From Paracentrotus lividus (Eukaryota > Echinodermata > Echinoidea > Camarodonta > Echinidae), in NCBI GenBank assembly GCA_940671915.1, contig CALNVZ010003426.1:36792512-36856511 (forward strand): DNA of 64,000 nucleotides, written 5' to 3'. Below the pieces are notes generated by a model, which saw nothing but the letters and a program-made list of their open reading frames with translations, ran no database searches and was not told the origin of the DNA. Positions 23,330 through 35,589 of this stretch are shown piece by piece (the first letter of the stretch is position 1; every line of letters begins with the position of its first letter). The translations under genes were made by a program, and so were the position numbers.

Positions 23330-25970
23330 GCCCGGCCCCCCTACTTACTCTTCACGCCTTGACAAGGGTCCATGAAATCGTATCTAATTTCATTGAAATA
23401 ATAATCAAGAAATGTAAAATAAGATATTCTGTACTAAATCGTATAGACTCTAAGGAATAAATACCATCAACACGGATGAGTTCTCAATCTATAATTTAAG
23501 AACAAAAGGCATGATCCTTCACTGCTATAAATATGAACCTATACTGTAAGAAATTATGGGGTCTGGAGACTGCGCGCTGCGCGGGCCGGCCCGGCTTGGA
23601 AGTGAAATAGGTATCGCTTCATTTCCTGCTGCTTGCAAAAAACCGCACAAGATATGAACTGCAAACTTACTGTTTTGTCAAAAAATATCCATCATGAAGT
23701 GAATTTGTATCAAAGAGAGGTTTGAAGAAGGATTTATTTTTGATTTACTGGTATGATTCTAACATTTTAGGGCCTTCTTCAGATATATTCAAGCAGTTTT
23801 AAACAATAAAACCGGTAGGTCTACTTTGCAAAGAATTGCTTTGACGCCATTTTTCTTTGGACTGTGTTAGGCTATCGATCCGCGCGTGTTGGGATATCGG
23901 TATCGATCTTATCTAGATCTGAGCTCGGTGTTTGAGCTCGTTTTAAGCAGAATTTCACTCTGCTAACACCAACACCGAACGTGAAATCACTCATTGAGCG
24001 CACACATACTGCGTCACATCACGTGTATTGGATGGGGGGTTGGGTGTCCGAACACTTAAAGTAGACAACTAGAGAGTCAAAACTACTTTTAATTGCAACC
24101 AAACTTCTACCACTGCAACAAAAAATCTTTACTGATTCAGAATATCTAAACCCCTTGTCAATATCTGTTTTAGATCGGGAGTTATCACCTATCAAAGAAG
24201 GGCCCCCATTTTCAGGCATCAGCGGTACCCCGCAAGGGCGTCGAGATTCCGACGTCACAGCGTGGCCCCGGCACTACTGTATCCACTGTATACACGTATC
24301 CTGTACTGTGCTATATTGCGTACATTGCACATTCTGATTCTTGAAAACTTTCTTTCTCTCTTCTCATCTCATGCTTCACCCCAGGCCCTGACTAACTGGT
24401 CAAATGATATATCTTGCCGACTGTTCCTCTATCATTTGTCTATATAATATATTTAAGTTAATCCGTTCCAATAATGTATTCTTTTTCATTATATTAAAAT
24501 ATAATTAATTACGCCTATCCTCAGCACGAGAGTGAGTGAAAAAAAAAGATAATAAAACAAAGTGACATTGTTTTCATTGTGGACTGTTCAAATCACACTT
24601 TTAGTTTTTTTTGTTGTCAAGACAAATTATTATAACCGGTAATCCTATATATCTATATTGTAAGGTTATCATAATCTTGAAATTGTTCATTTGGTTTTGT
24701 AAGTCTTTATATTATTGTGCAGATACTTTTATCCATTAGCTACATACATGTATAACAATAATTCGTCCAAACTTTCGGATGAAATAGCTCCTTAGTTCTT
24801 CAGTTATGTAGTATATGTGAACTTTTTTTCATGGTTTTAGATATTGTTCAGAATGAAATAACATTATTTTGTAGATTCGACCCTGTTGCAATGTATTTTG
24901 ACAGATTTTGCATCGTGATAAAAGCAGCAGTCTTACGAGAGACGACTGTATATTCCATCCGCTCCTGGCGGACTGGTATACACTACCCCATCCTGTTGCG
25001 TGTGTAAGAATTAAGCCAAACTAAATTAGTAGACCGTAAATATTGCAAACAAATCAATGCTTACATAATTGATTCTTAAATATTCTGTCTCTTCAATATT
25101 TCTGATCTTTTAGCCATTGAATTTCGATAAATAAGGAATTTTGGAGGAAATGTGACATGGCCACCTTGTCAAACTAATGATGGTAGTGTTTATCCGTGTG
25201 AGTTAGTTGGGAAAGTCATGACGGTGGCATGATTATATTTTGCTCTAAAACCTTATTTGGAGGGATTCAGTTTAAAAAAAAATATTTGTTTAATCAATAT
25301 AGATTCAACACAGAATAAAGTCTTCTTAAGAATGAAGTCACTATAAATTTACATGGAATTTTAAGCATTATATCTCAGAATGTCAATGGCCAAATTAAAC
25401 GCTTCACCAACAACCAACGGGCCGGGCCGCACCGTTCACGGCCCCTCGCTGAGAGATGAGAAATTCATGCTTTTACCATGATTGCAAACTCTTCAAATAT
25501 CTATCGCAGCAAGTTCAAATCTACAAAATAATCACAAACGTTATTCATTATCTCAAAACACGATATTCTAAGGATATACAACCCTGTATGATTTGTCCAA
25601 TGGTGTAATCAGTTGTGATAAAAGAGCCATATTAATCCGAGACACAGCAGCTATAGCAAACTAGTACAGTGCGAGCAATGTGTTTACGTATACGTATGCA
25701 TATATGCACATGCATCAAGCAGCGCGCGCAAGCTCACATCAGCTGGCTGGTGTTCGAGCTGTCCAAGGTGTGACGTCACAAGCCAGGAGCTCATCCGCAT
25801 GCCGAGCGGCCCATTTGGGGGCGGACTAAACAAAAACACTAAAAACCATTTACAGCTATTTCTGAGAGATTCAAGTCATTTTCAGCATGTCAATCGTATA
25901 AACGAAGGAAAATCTATTCAGCAACATGCAATTTGGCCATTAGGCTGTTAGCAGATATTGTGTATTTTCT
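23330..25970. other. Mostly non-coding stretch with a CpG-richer segment
   Basis: No firm gene is seen. The part around 23870-24300 is richer in CpG and could hold a promoter of the minus-strand AT-hook gene; see the candidate exon at 24189-24219. A second GC-rich patch lies near 25400-25820, including tgtgacgtcacaag. Confidence 0.4.
24189..24219 (-). CDS. Candidate first coding exon of the AT-hook gene (MPENGGPSLI)
   Basis: On the minus strand an ATG opens ten codons and ends at ATAG|GTGATA. The one leftover nucleotide fits the two nucleotides left by the preferred acceptor of 17460-19654. It lies in a CpG-richer segment. The start context is not strong and the exon is very short, so this is only a phase-consistent guess. 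Confidence 0.22.
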
Positions 25971-26357
25971 CCGTGTGTGTACTTTAACAAACTGAAGCCT
26001 CTTGTTTTTTAGTCACTATGGTCATGATTAAGCCAAAAATATATATTAGATCCTTCTTAAGTTATCATCATCAATATTAGCTCTCCACAATATTTTGTAA
26101 TATTTTAGCACAAAATGTTACAAAATATTACAAAGACATTGCTTGTAAACCCTTATAGGCCTAGATCTACAGTAGAGGCGCCGGTCCAGAACAGCTGATC
26201 GTCTGCATAAACAATGACGTTTGCCAAATTTTGCCGTCATCAGTAACAAGGTTTGTCTTCATTTATGAAGACGCCTGTTTCTTTTGGGACCTAAGGGATT
26301 TGGATGGCAGGTACGGAGCTTGAGAGTGCTATAATTAGATTCCTTATCATCAATTAC

Positions 26358-26392
26358 CTCCAGTTCACCGTCTACTTTTATGACTTGTCCTT
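26358..26392 (-). CDS. Candidate minus-strand exon (GQVIKVDGELE)
   Basis: A short open stretch ends at the donor GAG|GTAATT and may start after GGGAAG. It ends in phase 0 and could join the alternative acceptor GTGCAG of 17460-19654. The 3.4 kb element lies just upstream of it on this strand. No homology is recognised. Confidence 0.2.
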
Positions 26393-28540
26393 CTTCCCAA
26401 GGATATAAAAGGGATTAAGGTACGTTCCCAAAAGGTAATGACCCATTCTAGAGCGGCGTGGCTCGTCTTCGCCGCACTCCGTGCATTCATCAACCGATTG
26501 CTATCGCCTCGTCCAGTTGGATTGGGAGTCTTTGTCGTCTTTTCAGTTATCGTAAGGAGAGCACGCTACGGCGCACTATTTCCATTCCGTAATGTTGCAT
26601 TCTTTCTTGTTCATCTTCAAGGTTTCTGTAAATGGTCCTCTACGGGTAACGATGGCGTTTACTATTAGTAATAGGAGTCATTACTTTTTTGCCATCTGTA
26701 CATAGTGCAGTAGCGCGTAGGTTCTTATGTCTTTGCTTTTTGTCTTTGTTGGGCTGTGGCGTCTTTGCCTGTTACGATTTTTATACTTTGAACTTTTTGG
26801 CCAAATTTAATTATTCGGCCTGAGCTGTGAATACTCGTTTTCGTTTGGTCGCGAAATCAACATAGTGTACGCGACTCCATGAAACGTAAGTCGCGACAAT
26901 GTTTGTTTTGAAAATCCGTCTCCAATAATTCAGGAGAGAGTCTCGGATGACGTCTCGGAGACGCTCTTAATACGTTATTTTTCCCTTGCGGGAGACGATT
27001 TTCTCTTCGTGTCTGCGGAGGACGTTCGCGGCCTGGTGCATAATCTCACTGCGGAAGTATTAAATTTTGTTTCCGGCTCTGATAATTTAAGTGGTTAAGA
27101 CGTTCTCGAGACGTCTCGGGGACGTCTCGGAGAATTTTCGCTATTTTGGAGATTGCTTCGCGGGGGGTGCTTTCTCACTTCGCGGACAGAGATGAGAATT
27201 TTTGTTTCCTGCGGGTACTGAATATTAGTATTAGAGGAGTTCGGAGACGTCTCGGGGATTCTCCGTGGATTTCTGGAGACGGGATTTATATTTCACAATT
27301 GCGTGCGGAGTGGGGTCTCGAGATCGTTCCTCCTCGACTAATTTATGAACATCCAGTCGTCGCAAATATCTATTATATCGTCGCGGAGATGAATTCTAAT
27401 ATTTTGGTCCCGGAGACGTGCTCCGCGAGTGCGATAGCGACCGGTACGTAGGTTTCAGGAGTAGTTTCGCAGAGCAGGTGAGATACCATCCGATTATCAC
27501 CGTTTAGTAATCCCCATTAGGTGAGCGCTTCTCGTTTATTCAGATAGCGCAGCGTCGCGCGCTCTGTGTATTGTGAGCAGCTTCAAAAGGAACTTGCTCA
27601 TGTTTTATCGGAAGTGCCGCCGAAGGTTTCATCTCACGAAATAGCGATTGTAATTGTACATTAACTGCCTATCTGGTGCCTCGGCTGTCATTTTGTAGAT
27701 GAAAGCTCACTTATGTTTTTTATTAAAATTCTGTACACGCATATCCAATTCAATGAAGCAGATAGTGTTGTCTTTTGTGAATCTGTTTGCCTATTCGTGC
27801 ACCGTCACTGACCGTATAATAGGGATTTATGGAGGGTGCTGCTATAGGTATTTGTTCGTTCCCGTAAATTTAGATCGGCTTTAGCCGGGGGGGGGGGCCC
27901 AGAGGGTTTTAAGATCTTTTGGTCTTTTTTTTTTTTTTGGGCGGGGGGGGGGGTCGTCTTCCTTGGCCTTTTACCCATGCCCCACCCCCCCATCTGTTTA
28001 CGTCGCGCGATTATATTTCTATTAGTTCATACTGGGTGCACGCCAGTTTGTTGGGCCAGAAATAGTCTTCCGCGTTGTAAAGGTTCTCGGGCATGTTATG
28101 CAGTAATCTGTGGGGGGGCCGTTACGGGCCCCCGGGTAGTCGTCGCGAGGGCGCGCGAAAAGAGAGGAAAGGGGAAGGAGAGGGGGAAGAAAGGATGGAA
28201 AAGAGGGAGAGGGAAAAAAGGGGGAAAAGGGGAGGGGGAAAAAGGGAGAGAGGAAGGGAAAGGACTTTGGTCTTAAATTTAGGGGGCGCCAAATCGATCA
28301 TAAATTTAGAGGGGAGCCGACTCGACCTTAAACTAGGGGCGTCGAAATGCCTTGCTCGTCAGGATTTTTTTTAAATGCCGCTCCATTTGTATAGCTGGGA
28401 ATCATGATCTCATCAATGATAATAACGTGAGTGTGGCCTTTTGTATTTCACCACCAGCACTGTTTTTTTTAAATGACGCCGAGACAAAGACTTTAGAGAT
28501 TAAATTTTCCTTTTCAAAATTGATTATCACTATAATGTAA

Positions 28541-28944
28541 GGGTCGTGTCTAACTTCGCAGAGACGTCTCCGCGACGGATAAAAAGTATTAGAGACGTCT
28601 CCGCGACAGTAATCAAAAACTGTAACAAAGCACTTTCAAAGAACTGTCTCATAGTAGTTTCCGCTACTCATGAAACGTCTCGGAGACGTCTTCGCGACCA
28701 ATTTTTGTAATTTGTCTTGGAGACGTCTCCAGGACATCTCCGAGACGTTTCTGCGACGTTTCATGAGTTGCGGAAACTAATTTGAGACAGTTCTTTGAAA
28801 GTGCTTTGTTACAGTTTTTGAAAACTGTCGCGGAGACGTCACGGAGATATCTCCGAGACATCGGAGACGTCTCTAATACTTTTTTTTTCCCGTCGCGGAA
28901 ACGATTCGGTCGTGGAGACGTCTCCGCGAAGGGAAATGCCACCC
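28541..28944. mobile_element. 404-bp hairpin element rich in GAGACGTCTC
   Basis: The ends GGGTCGTGTCTAACTTCGC and GAAGGGAAATGCCACCC are inverted relatives flanked by TAA (28538-28540, 28945-28947). The two arms fold over almost their full length around about 28705; acagttctttgaaagtgct appears in both orientations. It belongs to the same end-family as 13182-13445. Confidence 0.7.
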
Positions 28945-29410
28945 TAAAACTTTGAGAAGCAATTGGCAATAATTGAGGAGCAGGGGCCGCGGAGCGACGC
29001 CCCCGCGACAGATTTCAAAACCGTCTCCAAATAGTCCCAAATCCGTCTCTGCGAAGAGAGATATCACCATAAATAGCGCATAGTTTACTTATTACAGAAA
29101 GGTGAGAAAAAAAAACTGAAACAAAACTTGAGGGGCTAAACATTATTTTATTACGATCCTCTCGTACAGACACAGACTTCTGCTTAGTTGTAACATAAAA
29201 TAAAAGATAGGATCAATCTTACGATTGATATCAATCGTAAGTCTTATAGGTTTAACGTGTATTAAAGATACCAATCGTAAGGTCGATAGTATGCCCCTCT
29301 ATGTTACAGGGCAGTGGACTGCGGGCAGATTATTGTCTTCAATAGGGCCTGTCCTCATATGATTAAACAGATCATTATAGAGTACATAAAAAGAATTTAA
29401 ACAGCGTGTC

Positions 29411-29544
29411 AATTTAAAAGCGAGATAAAAGTCTTTGATGTAGCCCTGGGTATTGTCCTAGAGCCTGGCACGCTCCCAATTTAAAAGCGCGATTAAAGTC
29501 TTTGATGTAGCCCTGGGTATTGTCCTATAGCCTGGCACGCTCCC
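29411..29544 (+). repeat. Two-copy tandem repeat, 67-bp unit
   Basis: Two adjacent units share ctttgatgtagccctgggta and cctggcacgctccc, with only a few differences, within the 3.4 kb element. Confidence 0.85.
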
Positions 29545-30568
29545 CCGTCACAAACACAAACATAGAACCATTGATCTGTATTCAGTGCAAACACCCAGAC
29601 AATTACATTGTAATTCTGGCGCAGTGTTCTGCCATTTAATGGCCGTAGATTGGCATAGATGGAGCTATACATGTTTCCCTTTTTTTATCAGGGAACAAAC
29701 AAAACGACGGAAGTCTTTTGAAATTGGCCCGCGCTCTTTTTCGAACAGAAAATCAAAAGCGCCGCGAAAAGGGAACGCCGCACAAAGCGCCGTGACACGG
29801 CGTTCTCGCGCCACGCCGAGGGGGTTTTACTTTTGGGAACGTACCTAAGTGTCAATCACTATGTTGTAGATATGGGGAGCATGGCACAGTATAGACCGAG
29901 AATGCTCTGTCCTCCCCTCACGGAGAAAAGTTCCTCCATAATATAGTAATTTATGCATGACGCTCGAATGATCACGAATTAGCATATGAAATACACTACC
30001 ATTGTGCCTTCCAATGAACAATAGTCACGATAAAATTTAGATTTGTCATTTATTTTTTGGTAAGTCCTCATTTCTTGATGCGTTTTGAAATATTGGGCGT
30101 ACGTCCGACAGTGGATTCGTTGAAGTTCCTTTTATATTTCTCTCTTTATTCTAAAAAAATATTGAAAGAGTGGGTCTACGCCCAACCGTTTTGAAGTCGA
30201 GTCTTGCAGTTTTCTTGCGAAATGGGTCCAAATTGGTTATGATTGACAGCGCGCACGACAAGCGGTCTTTATCGGGAACAGCTGAATCGCGTTGTTCAGT
30301 TACGGTCAACGCACTTCAGTCATCGCAAACCGGGAGGCGGAGCTCCTCGCGATAGCTACCAGTAGCTAATCAGAGCGCCCAACGATCAAAATCCATTGTT
30401 CTCTATATTCTGTAAAAGCGGAATGGTAGACTTTTTTCCGTGCCCCTCTGAGGACAGAGAGCTTCCATTGCGCGAGCTGTTCAAAATGCAGTGTACATAT
30501 AGCCCAGTGTGTTTTTCGGCGATCATCTTATAGATCTACATGTATAAGATGAAAGTTATTCCACTTAC

Positions 30569-30669
30569 CGCATCTGGAAGTAGATTTTCTCTAACGTTAG
30601 AAATTGTCCTTTTTGATGCCCAACTGTCTTCTTAAAGTTTGGTTTGGGGGTTTCTGTAAGTTTTTCCAT
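30569..30669 (-). CDS. Candidate 5' coding exon starting MEKLTETPKPNF
   Basis: On the minus strand an ATG opens 33 codons that run to a strong donor, GCG|GTAAGT (30563-30568). The peptide is basic with no recognised domain. It leaves two nucleotides, which does not match the known acceptors of the AT-hook gene, so an intermediate exon would be needed or it belongs to something else. It lies inside the diverged inverted-repeat element. Confidence 0.25.
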
Positions 30670-31829
30670 GAAATTTGAGGAAATTTAACAAAGAATACAG
30701 CACTGCATTTTAAACAGCTCACACAATGGAAGCTCTCTGTCTTCAGAGAGAATACGCGATGAAGACAGAGAGCAGCCTCGGTCTAGGCACAGTAGAGCTT
30801 CAGTGAGTGGAGTTGGCATCAATTGGAGGCTATTTTTATTGTACACTGTCTTTATAAACGAGGACATGTCCAGTAATCTGAGATGATCTTTGTTTATGGA
30901 TCGGCGCCTCTACTGATCTATGGCTAAATATATTTAGTGTGACCAGATACCCACCCGTCCAAGTTACACTATGCATGGTCAATCATAATTGACCCTGTCC
31001 GGACATCCTAGGCTACCGAGTACCGTATACCCAGTTGCTGTATGTCCGGACAGGTTGTTTATCCCGACAGACGATTTTGACCAGCCATTTGAAAAGGTTT
31101 AACAAGCAATCTTTTTGTAGTTTTTTGGAACAAAGTGATAGAAAATATTCTACACATCAAATATTGATGAAGATAAGCATCATTCAACATATATTTTTGG
31201 CTTAATCCTGAGACAAACAAGCAGGCTTCATTTTTGTAAGTGTCCGGACAACGGACCCCCTCCTACTACTAGTTTCCATGTCCATGATACTGTAAATTAG
31301 ATCTTACATCATACCATACAGAGATGCAGCACATGTAGAATCTACATGATCAGGTACAGCCAGGGTCATCTAGTCACTCACAGTCACACTCAAGTGATTC
31401 CCTTTAATTAATCCAACACGTACACACGTCTATGCGAGTGGGACTATGGAATTTTTGGAATGTCCGTTCATGAATCCGCTTCATCCTCACGATCAAAACA
31501 GTTCAACCAGGTCATAACGATGAGAAACTTGATAATTTTTCATGCAAAAACACATTCACCTCTTGCTTACCTTTTCTCACCATCTGGTTAGTCCATCAGT
31601 TCAACAGAAAAGACAGTTTAAGGGTTCGATTGGTAATTCGGCATATCATTTCATGTTAGAAAATGGGCAGGGTTCATTTTTTTTTCTTCTTCTTTTTTTT
31701 TTTTTTCGTGTTGTTGACAAAAGGCAAAAGGGTATTTGACGTAGATGGCGTTGTCAAACTTGTACCGTACCTCGCTAGCTAGGCGAGGGCTTAAAAAAAA
31801 GAGAGATTTGTGAAACCGTTGCTATAATG

Positions 31830-32651
31830 AGCTTGTTTCCAAAATAGGGGTTAGGTCCATTTTCATTAAATTTGAGTTATTGGCCTAAATCTATATACTC
31901 TTAGTAGCTCTAGAAGATAGTACCATGGAAAATTTGAAATTCCCAAGAAAAACTCCTTTAAAATGGCAAAGAAAATTTATTTCCAAAAGGGGTTAGGTCC
32001 ACTTTAGTATATTTCCAAAAGGGTTATAGGTCCACTTTTAGCCATTTTGTGAAAATTAAGAGTTTTTTTTTTTTTTTAATTCTCCTATACTGCTGTGTTT
32101 CTAAATACAATAAACTTAACATAACATAATGACGAACAATGGGAATGTAAAATCGCATTTAGAAACAAATTGTTGCTCTTTATTTTTATTTTATTATTAT
32201 TTTTTTTTTTTTTTTTTTTCAAATTTTTTTTGGACCTAACCCCTTTTGGAAATAAAATATTGGAACTCCTGGCAATGTTGGTGTCAATGTGTTGGATATA
32301 ATTTCCATGTTTTAATGTTGGAACTAGATGCAGAAGTGATTTCTCACAAACACACACAAACACACACGCACCGTACATGCACCAACACACACGAGCATGC
32401 ATAGAAGGGGTTTGATCCAGTTGATTTCCAAAAGGGGTTAGGTCCCAAAAATTGAGAAATTAAAAGAAACATTTTTTGATAGTGAAGAACCGCAGATTTT
32501 TTTCTAAATGTGATTTTACGGCATTCCCATGGTGGGGTATAATCTTATGTTAAGTTCATTGTATTAAAAAAAAACTGCAATATAGGTAAATTAAAAAAAC
32601 CTTAATTTTCTCAGAATGGCTAAAAGTGGACCTAACCCCTTTTGGAAATAA
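31830..32651. repeat. Foldback region with GGGGTTAGGTCC words
   Basis: TTTCCAAAAGGGGTTAGGTCC or close variants occur directly at about 31837, 31979, 32011 and 32427 and inverted at about 32233 and 32622. Arms 31977-32160 and 32510-32651 are inverted copies (e.g. acataagatt/aacttaacataa words and tggctaaaagtgga). This is probably one hairpin DNA element nested in related debris. The frames here are low-complexity only. Confidence 0.65.
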
Positions 32652-34379
32652 ACTCTTCATATAATGGAAATAATTTTGTTATTGAAATATTTATATATTT
32701 ATATAAATCATGATTTACAATGCAGATCTGATCCTCAGGTCTTGGTCTTGAGAGAACCCGGCCTTTTCATTTCATTTTGAAACTCGGTTCCAAAACGGCC
32801 CCCTCGGGGACCGTCTCCCAATGTTTTGTTTTGTTTTTTTTTTTTATTAGAGGTAAAAGGAAATTAATACAGATCAAATTACTGCATCCTATTTAGGCCG
32901 TCAATTGCCCCAAAATGCCTTATTTCAGGTACCCTAAACTTTGTATATACTGCGAGTAGGTCTACTGCAGCAATTTGATCAATTAACCTCAAAAGTGTGG
33001 TTGGACATATTACTGCAGCAATACTGCAGTACTCTCTGCACTTAATTCCTTACTAGAAGAAAATGGGATCCAAGAAATTAATAATTGCAAACATTTCTCA
33101 GTCGATGGGGGAGGGGGGAGGAGGGGGGGGGGGCAACTAGCAAACACCGAACGTTTTCAGAACGTTTTAAAAACGTTTTATTCAGGTACTGTAGATCTTC
33201 ATCTGAAAGGAACGTTTAGAAAACGTTCATATAACGTCCAAGTTGGACTTTCAATTTGGCAAAAAACAATGGTTAAAAAAACACGTTTTTAAAACGTTCT
33301 TTGGACGTTACAAAATTTAACGTTTTAATCAAAACGTTCACAAAAGGTTTCAATTGAAACCTTATAATGAGACGTATAGGTCTATATTATTGAACGTTTT
33401 ATGAACGTTTTTTAAACGTCCAAATGGGACCTTATGCAAATGAGACGGTAATTTGCATATAATACTTTGGAATACATATGGAAATAAACTTTTTTTATCA
33501 AAGTTATTTGTATTTAACAGTAATAAATTCATGCTTTGGTGTTTCATTTTATAATAATATTTTTTCTGAAACACACATAAATATAAAGAACACTAATTCA
33601 GTATTGGAATGTACTATAACATAACAAATAAAATAATAACTAACCATTACAAACGATACTTTCAATAAACTATAAATTTACTGGAGCAACATTTAGTGTT
33701 AAATCCAGATTTAGTCCAGCAGCAGATTGCAACTTTGGGGCTTAACCTTGTTTTGGCGTCTATAGTTTTTTTTTCAACGGATTATGATTGCCTAAACATT
33801 ATGTTTGAAGAAGAAAAAAATGAGCATTTTGAGATATGTGACGTCATACAAAATGGCCGCCAAATTACCCAATTTCCCTCTAGAATTGAGAAAATAGATG
33901 TTTAATATACACATTTCAACAACATTAGGGAGCTAAATGTCTGCATATCTCTTCGACCATTTCTAAATATTGTTTTGTTAGGTAACATGGTCATAATATA
34001 TTACATGCTAATTTGCATATTGTCCATAGCGCCCTCAATTTTGAAGTATTAGTTTTCATGAAATATATGTGCTCCCGAAATGATAGGTTTCAACCCCCAC
34101 CCCCTATTAATTTTTTTCTTTGAAAATATAAATACCAGTCAATAAGGGATATGCCTACATGAAATATTTTTCAATCAAGTAGCAAGGATTGGTTTAATGG
34201 CTCAATTTTTTGTTCCAATAACAGGTTTTTATTTAGATGGTGTTATATGAATAATATTCAATGTGAAACAAATTAAAACATTAATTGGTTCTTTTTGACC
34301 TCTAAAATGAGGGATGATAATTCTGGAGAATTGATACACTATCCTGTTAATGAAATAAAGAACAATCCTCTAAATGTAA

Positions 34380-34388
34380 TTAATAATG

Positions 34389-34426
<38 letters not shown>

Positions 34427-35377
34427 AATAATAGTAATACTAAATTCTTATATAGCGCCCTTCCAAATAAATTTGCTCAAGGCGCTTCACAGTAAGAAAG
34501 GCAATTTGCTCTCCAAGTTAGTATAAACGGATCAGAGGGGAGAACAAATATGTCTTCAATTTGTTCTTAAATGTTTCAACTGTTGTACAAGAACGAATTT
34601 CAAGAGGAAGACCATTCCAAATTTTGGGACCTGCAAAACTAATAGTTTGTTCACATTTTGGGGACTGATCTTTGGAATTTTCAAAAGAAGGGGGTCTGTT
34701 CGAGATCGTATTTGACTGTGTGAGAAATAAAAATATGTTTAAAATGTATTGAGGAGACAAATTATGAATAAACTTAAATACAATCAATACTACTTTAAAC
34801 AAAATTCTCTTCGAGACAGGTAAAGCCCGCCTCACACTGTGCGATTTGCTGCGATGCGATTTTGGAGGAAAGTGTTATAATGTTTGATGAGAACATTCAA
34901 AAACTGAAATTCATGCTTTCCAAAGTTCTGGGTATTCCTCTGAATACTAAAATTAAAATTAACGGCGATTGCGAACCCCCTTCTCTGTATAAAATCAAAT
35001 TGTTTCCATATCGCAATGACGTCACAGCGATCTTGCGATTTTAAGCTAAATTGAACTTTACTCAAAATTATAGGTTCGAATTGGAACAAAATTTCGATCA
35101 CATTGTTCCTGTACGACTTTTACCTCTCATAAGATACTTTTGCATGTTTCAAAATGTCACATTTAATGCAAACTGCAATTTGTTCTAAAAATCGCATCGC
35201 AACAAATCGCACAGTGTGAGGCGGGCTTAACCAGTGCAAACCTCTAAGTAGAGGTGTGGAATGATCAAATTTCCTTGCTTTAAGTATAATCATGATAATA
35301 CGGGCGGCACGGTTTTGGATGCGCTGAAGCCTTTCAATATCAGAAACATTGATATTACCAAACAAAGAATTTGCCAA
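34380..35377 (-). pseudogene. L2/CR1-like non-LTR retrotransposon 3' end, interrupted
   Basis: Minus-strand frames carry the C-terminal signature of L2/CR1/jockey-type polyproteins: LQRIQNRAARII, then LLRGLHWL, and later FAGPKIWNGLP and FKNKLKTYLF. They are followed by a 3' tail with gcgccttgagca and a (TTA)n run at 34383-34440, as such elements end. The frame is split by a 404-bp hairpin insertion (34824-35227) right after the LHWL motif. It is a dead copy. Confidence 0.8.
34824..35227. mobile_element. 404-bp hairpin element, AGCCCGCCTCACACTG ends
   Basis: The ends AGCCCGCCTCACACTGTGCG and CGCACAGTGTGAGGCGGGCT are perfect inverted repeats extending into atttg-tgcgatgcgatttt. TAA flanks both sides (34821-34823, 35228-35230). 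It is inserted in the L2-like retroposon, so it is younger than that copy. The frame inside (34832-35101) is element sequence, not a gene. Confidence 0.85.
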
Positions 35378-35589
35378 AGATTGAATATATTTATTTTAAT
35401 GACTTTTCAGATGATTATTTTTTGGTTACATTATCAGGGGAGGAGCTCAGTTGGGAACATTTATTATGGTTTTGATCAACATAATGGCTAATTTTAACCT
35501 TGCGTATAATAAATGACTTTTTCTATTTAGAAAACGTGATAATGCACTGCATGCCTCTGGATTCTGGGGTCACTACATTATATTATACT

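Larger units (their letters stand above)
26419..29845. mobile_element. 3.4 kb GC-rich DNA element, TAA target duplication
   Basis: The ends GGTACGTTCCCAAAAG and CTTTTGGGAACGTACC are perfect inverted repeats flanked by TAA (26416-26418 and 29846-29848). A 3-bp TWA target is typical of PIF/Harbinger elements, so that superfamily is inferred. Base composition is markedly GC/CpG-richer than the surroundings. Inside are many GAGACGTCTC palindromes, a purine-only strand (about 28155-28265), homopolymer G tracts and a nested hairpin element (28541-28944). No transposase is visible. Confidence 0.7.
25980..31240. mobile_element. Older inverted-repeat element enclosing other insertions
   Basis: The left segment 25990-26260 and the right segment 30840-31235 are diverged inverted copies. 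Shared words include attaagccaaaaatatat, catcatcaatatt/cttcatcaatatt, gattgcttgt-aaacc and agtagaggcgccg. The outer ends are not sharp. The 3.4 kb element at 26419-29845 is inserted inside it. A smaller inverted pair (agagcttccattg near 30459, caatggaagctct near 30724) lies in the right part. Confidence 0.5.

Noticed and set aside
27977-28374. GC-rich plus-strand frames rich in Gly/Lys/Glu
   Set aside because: They are produced by the purine-only tract within the 3.4 kb transposable element.
34295-34495. Asn-rich plus-strand frame
   Set aside because: It is the (AAT)n microsatellite at the 3' end of the L2-like retroposon.
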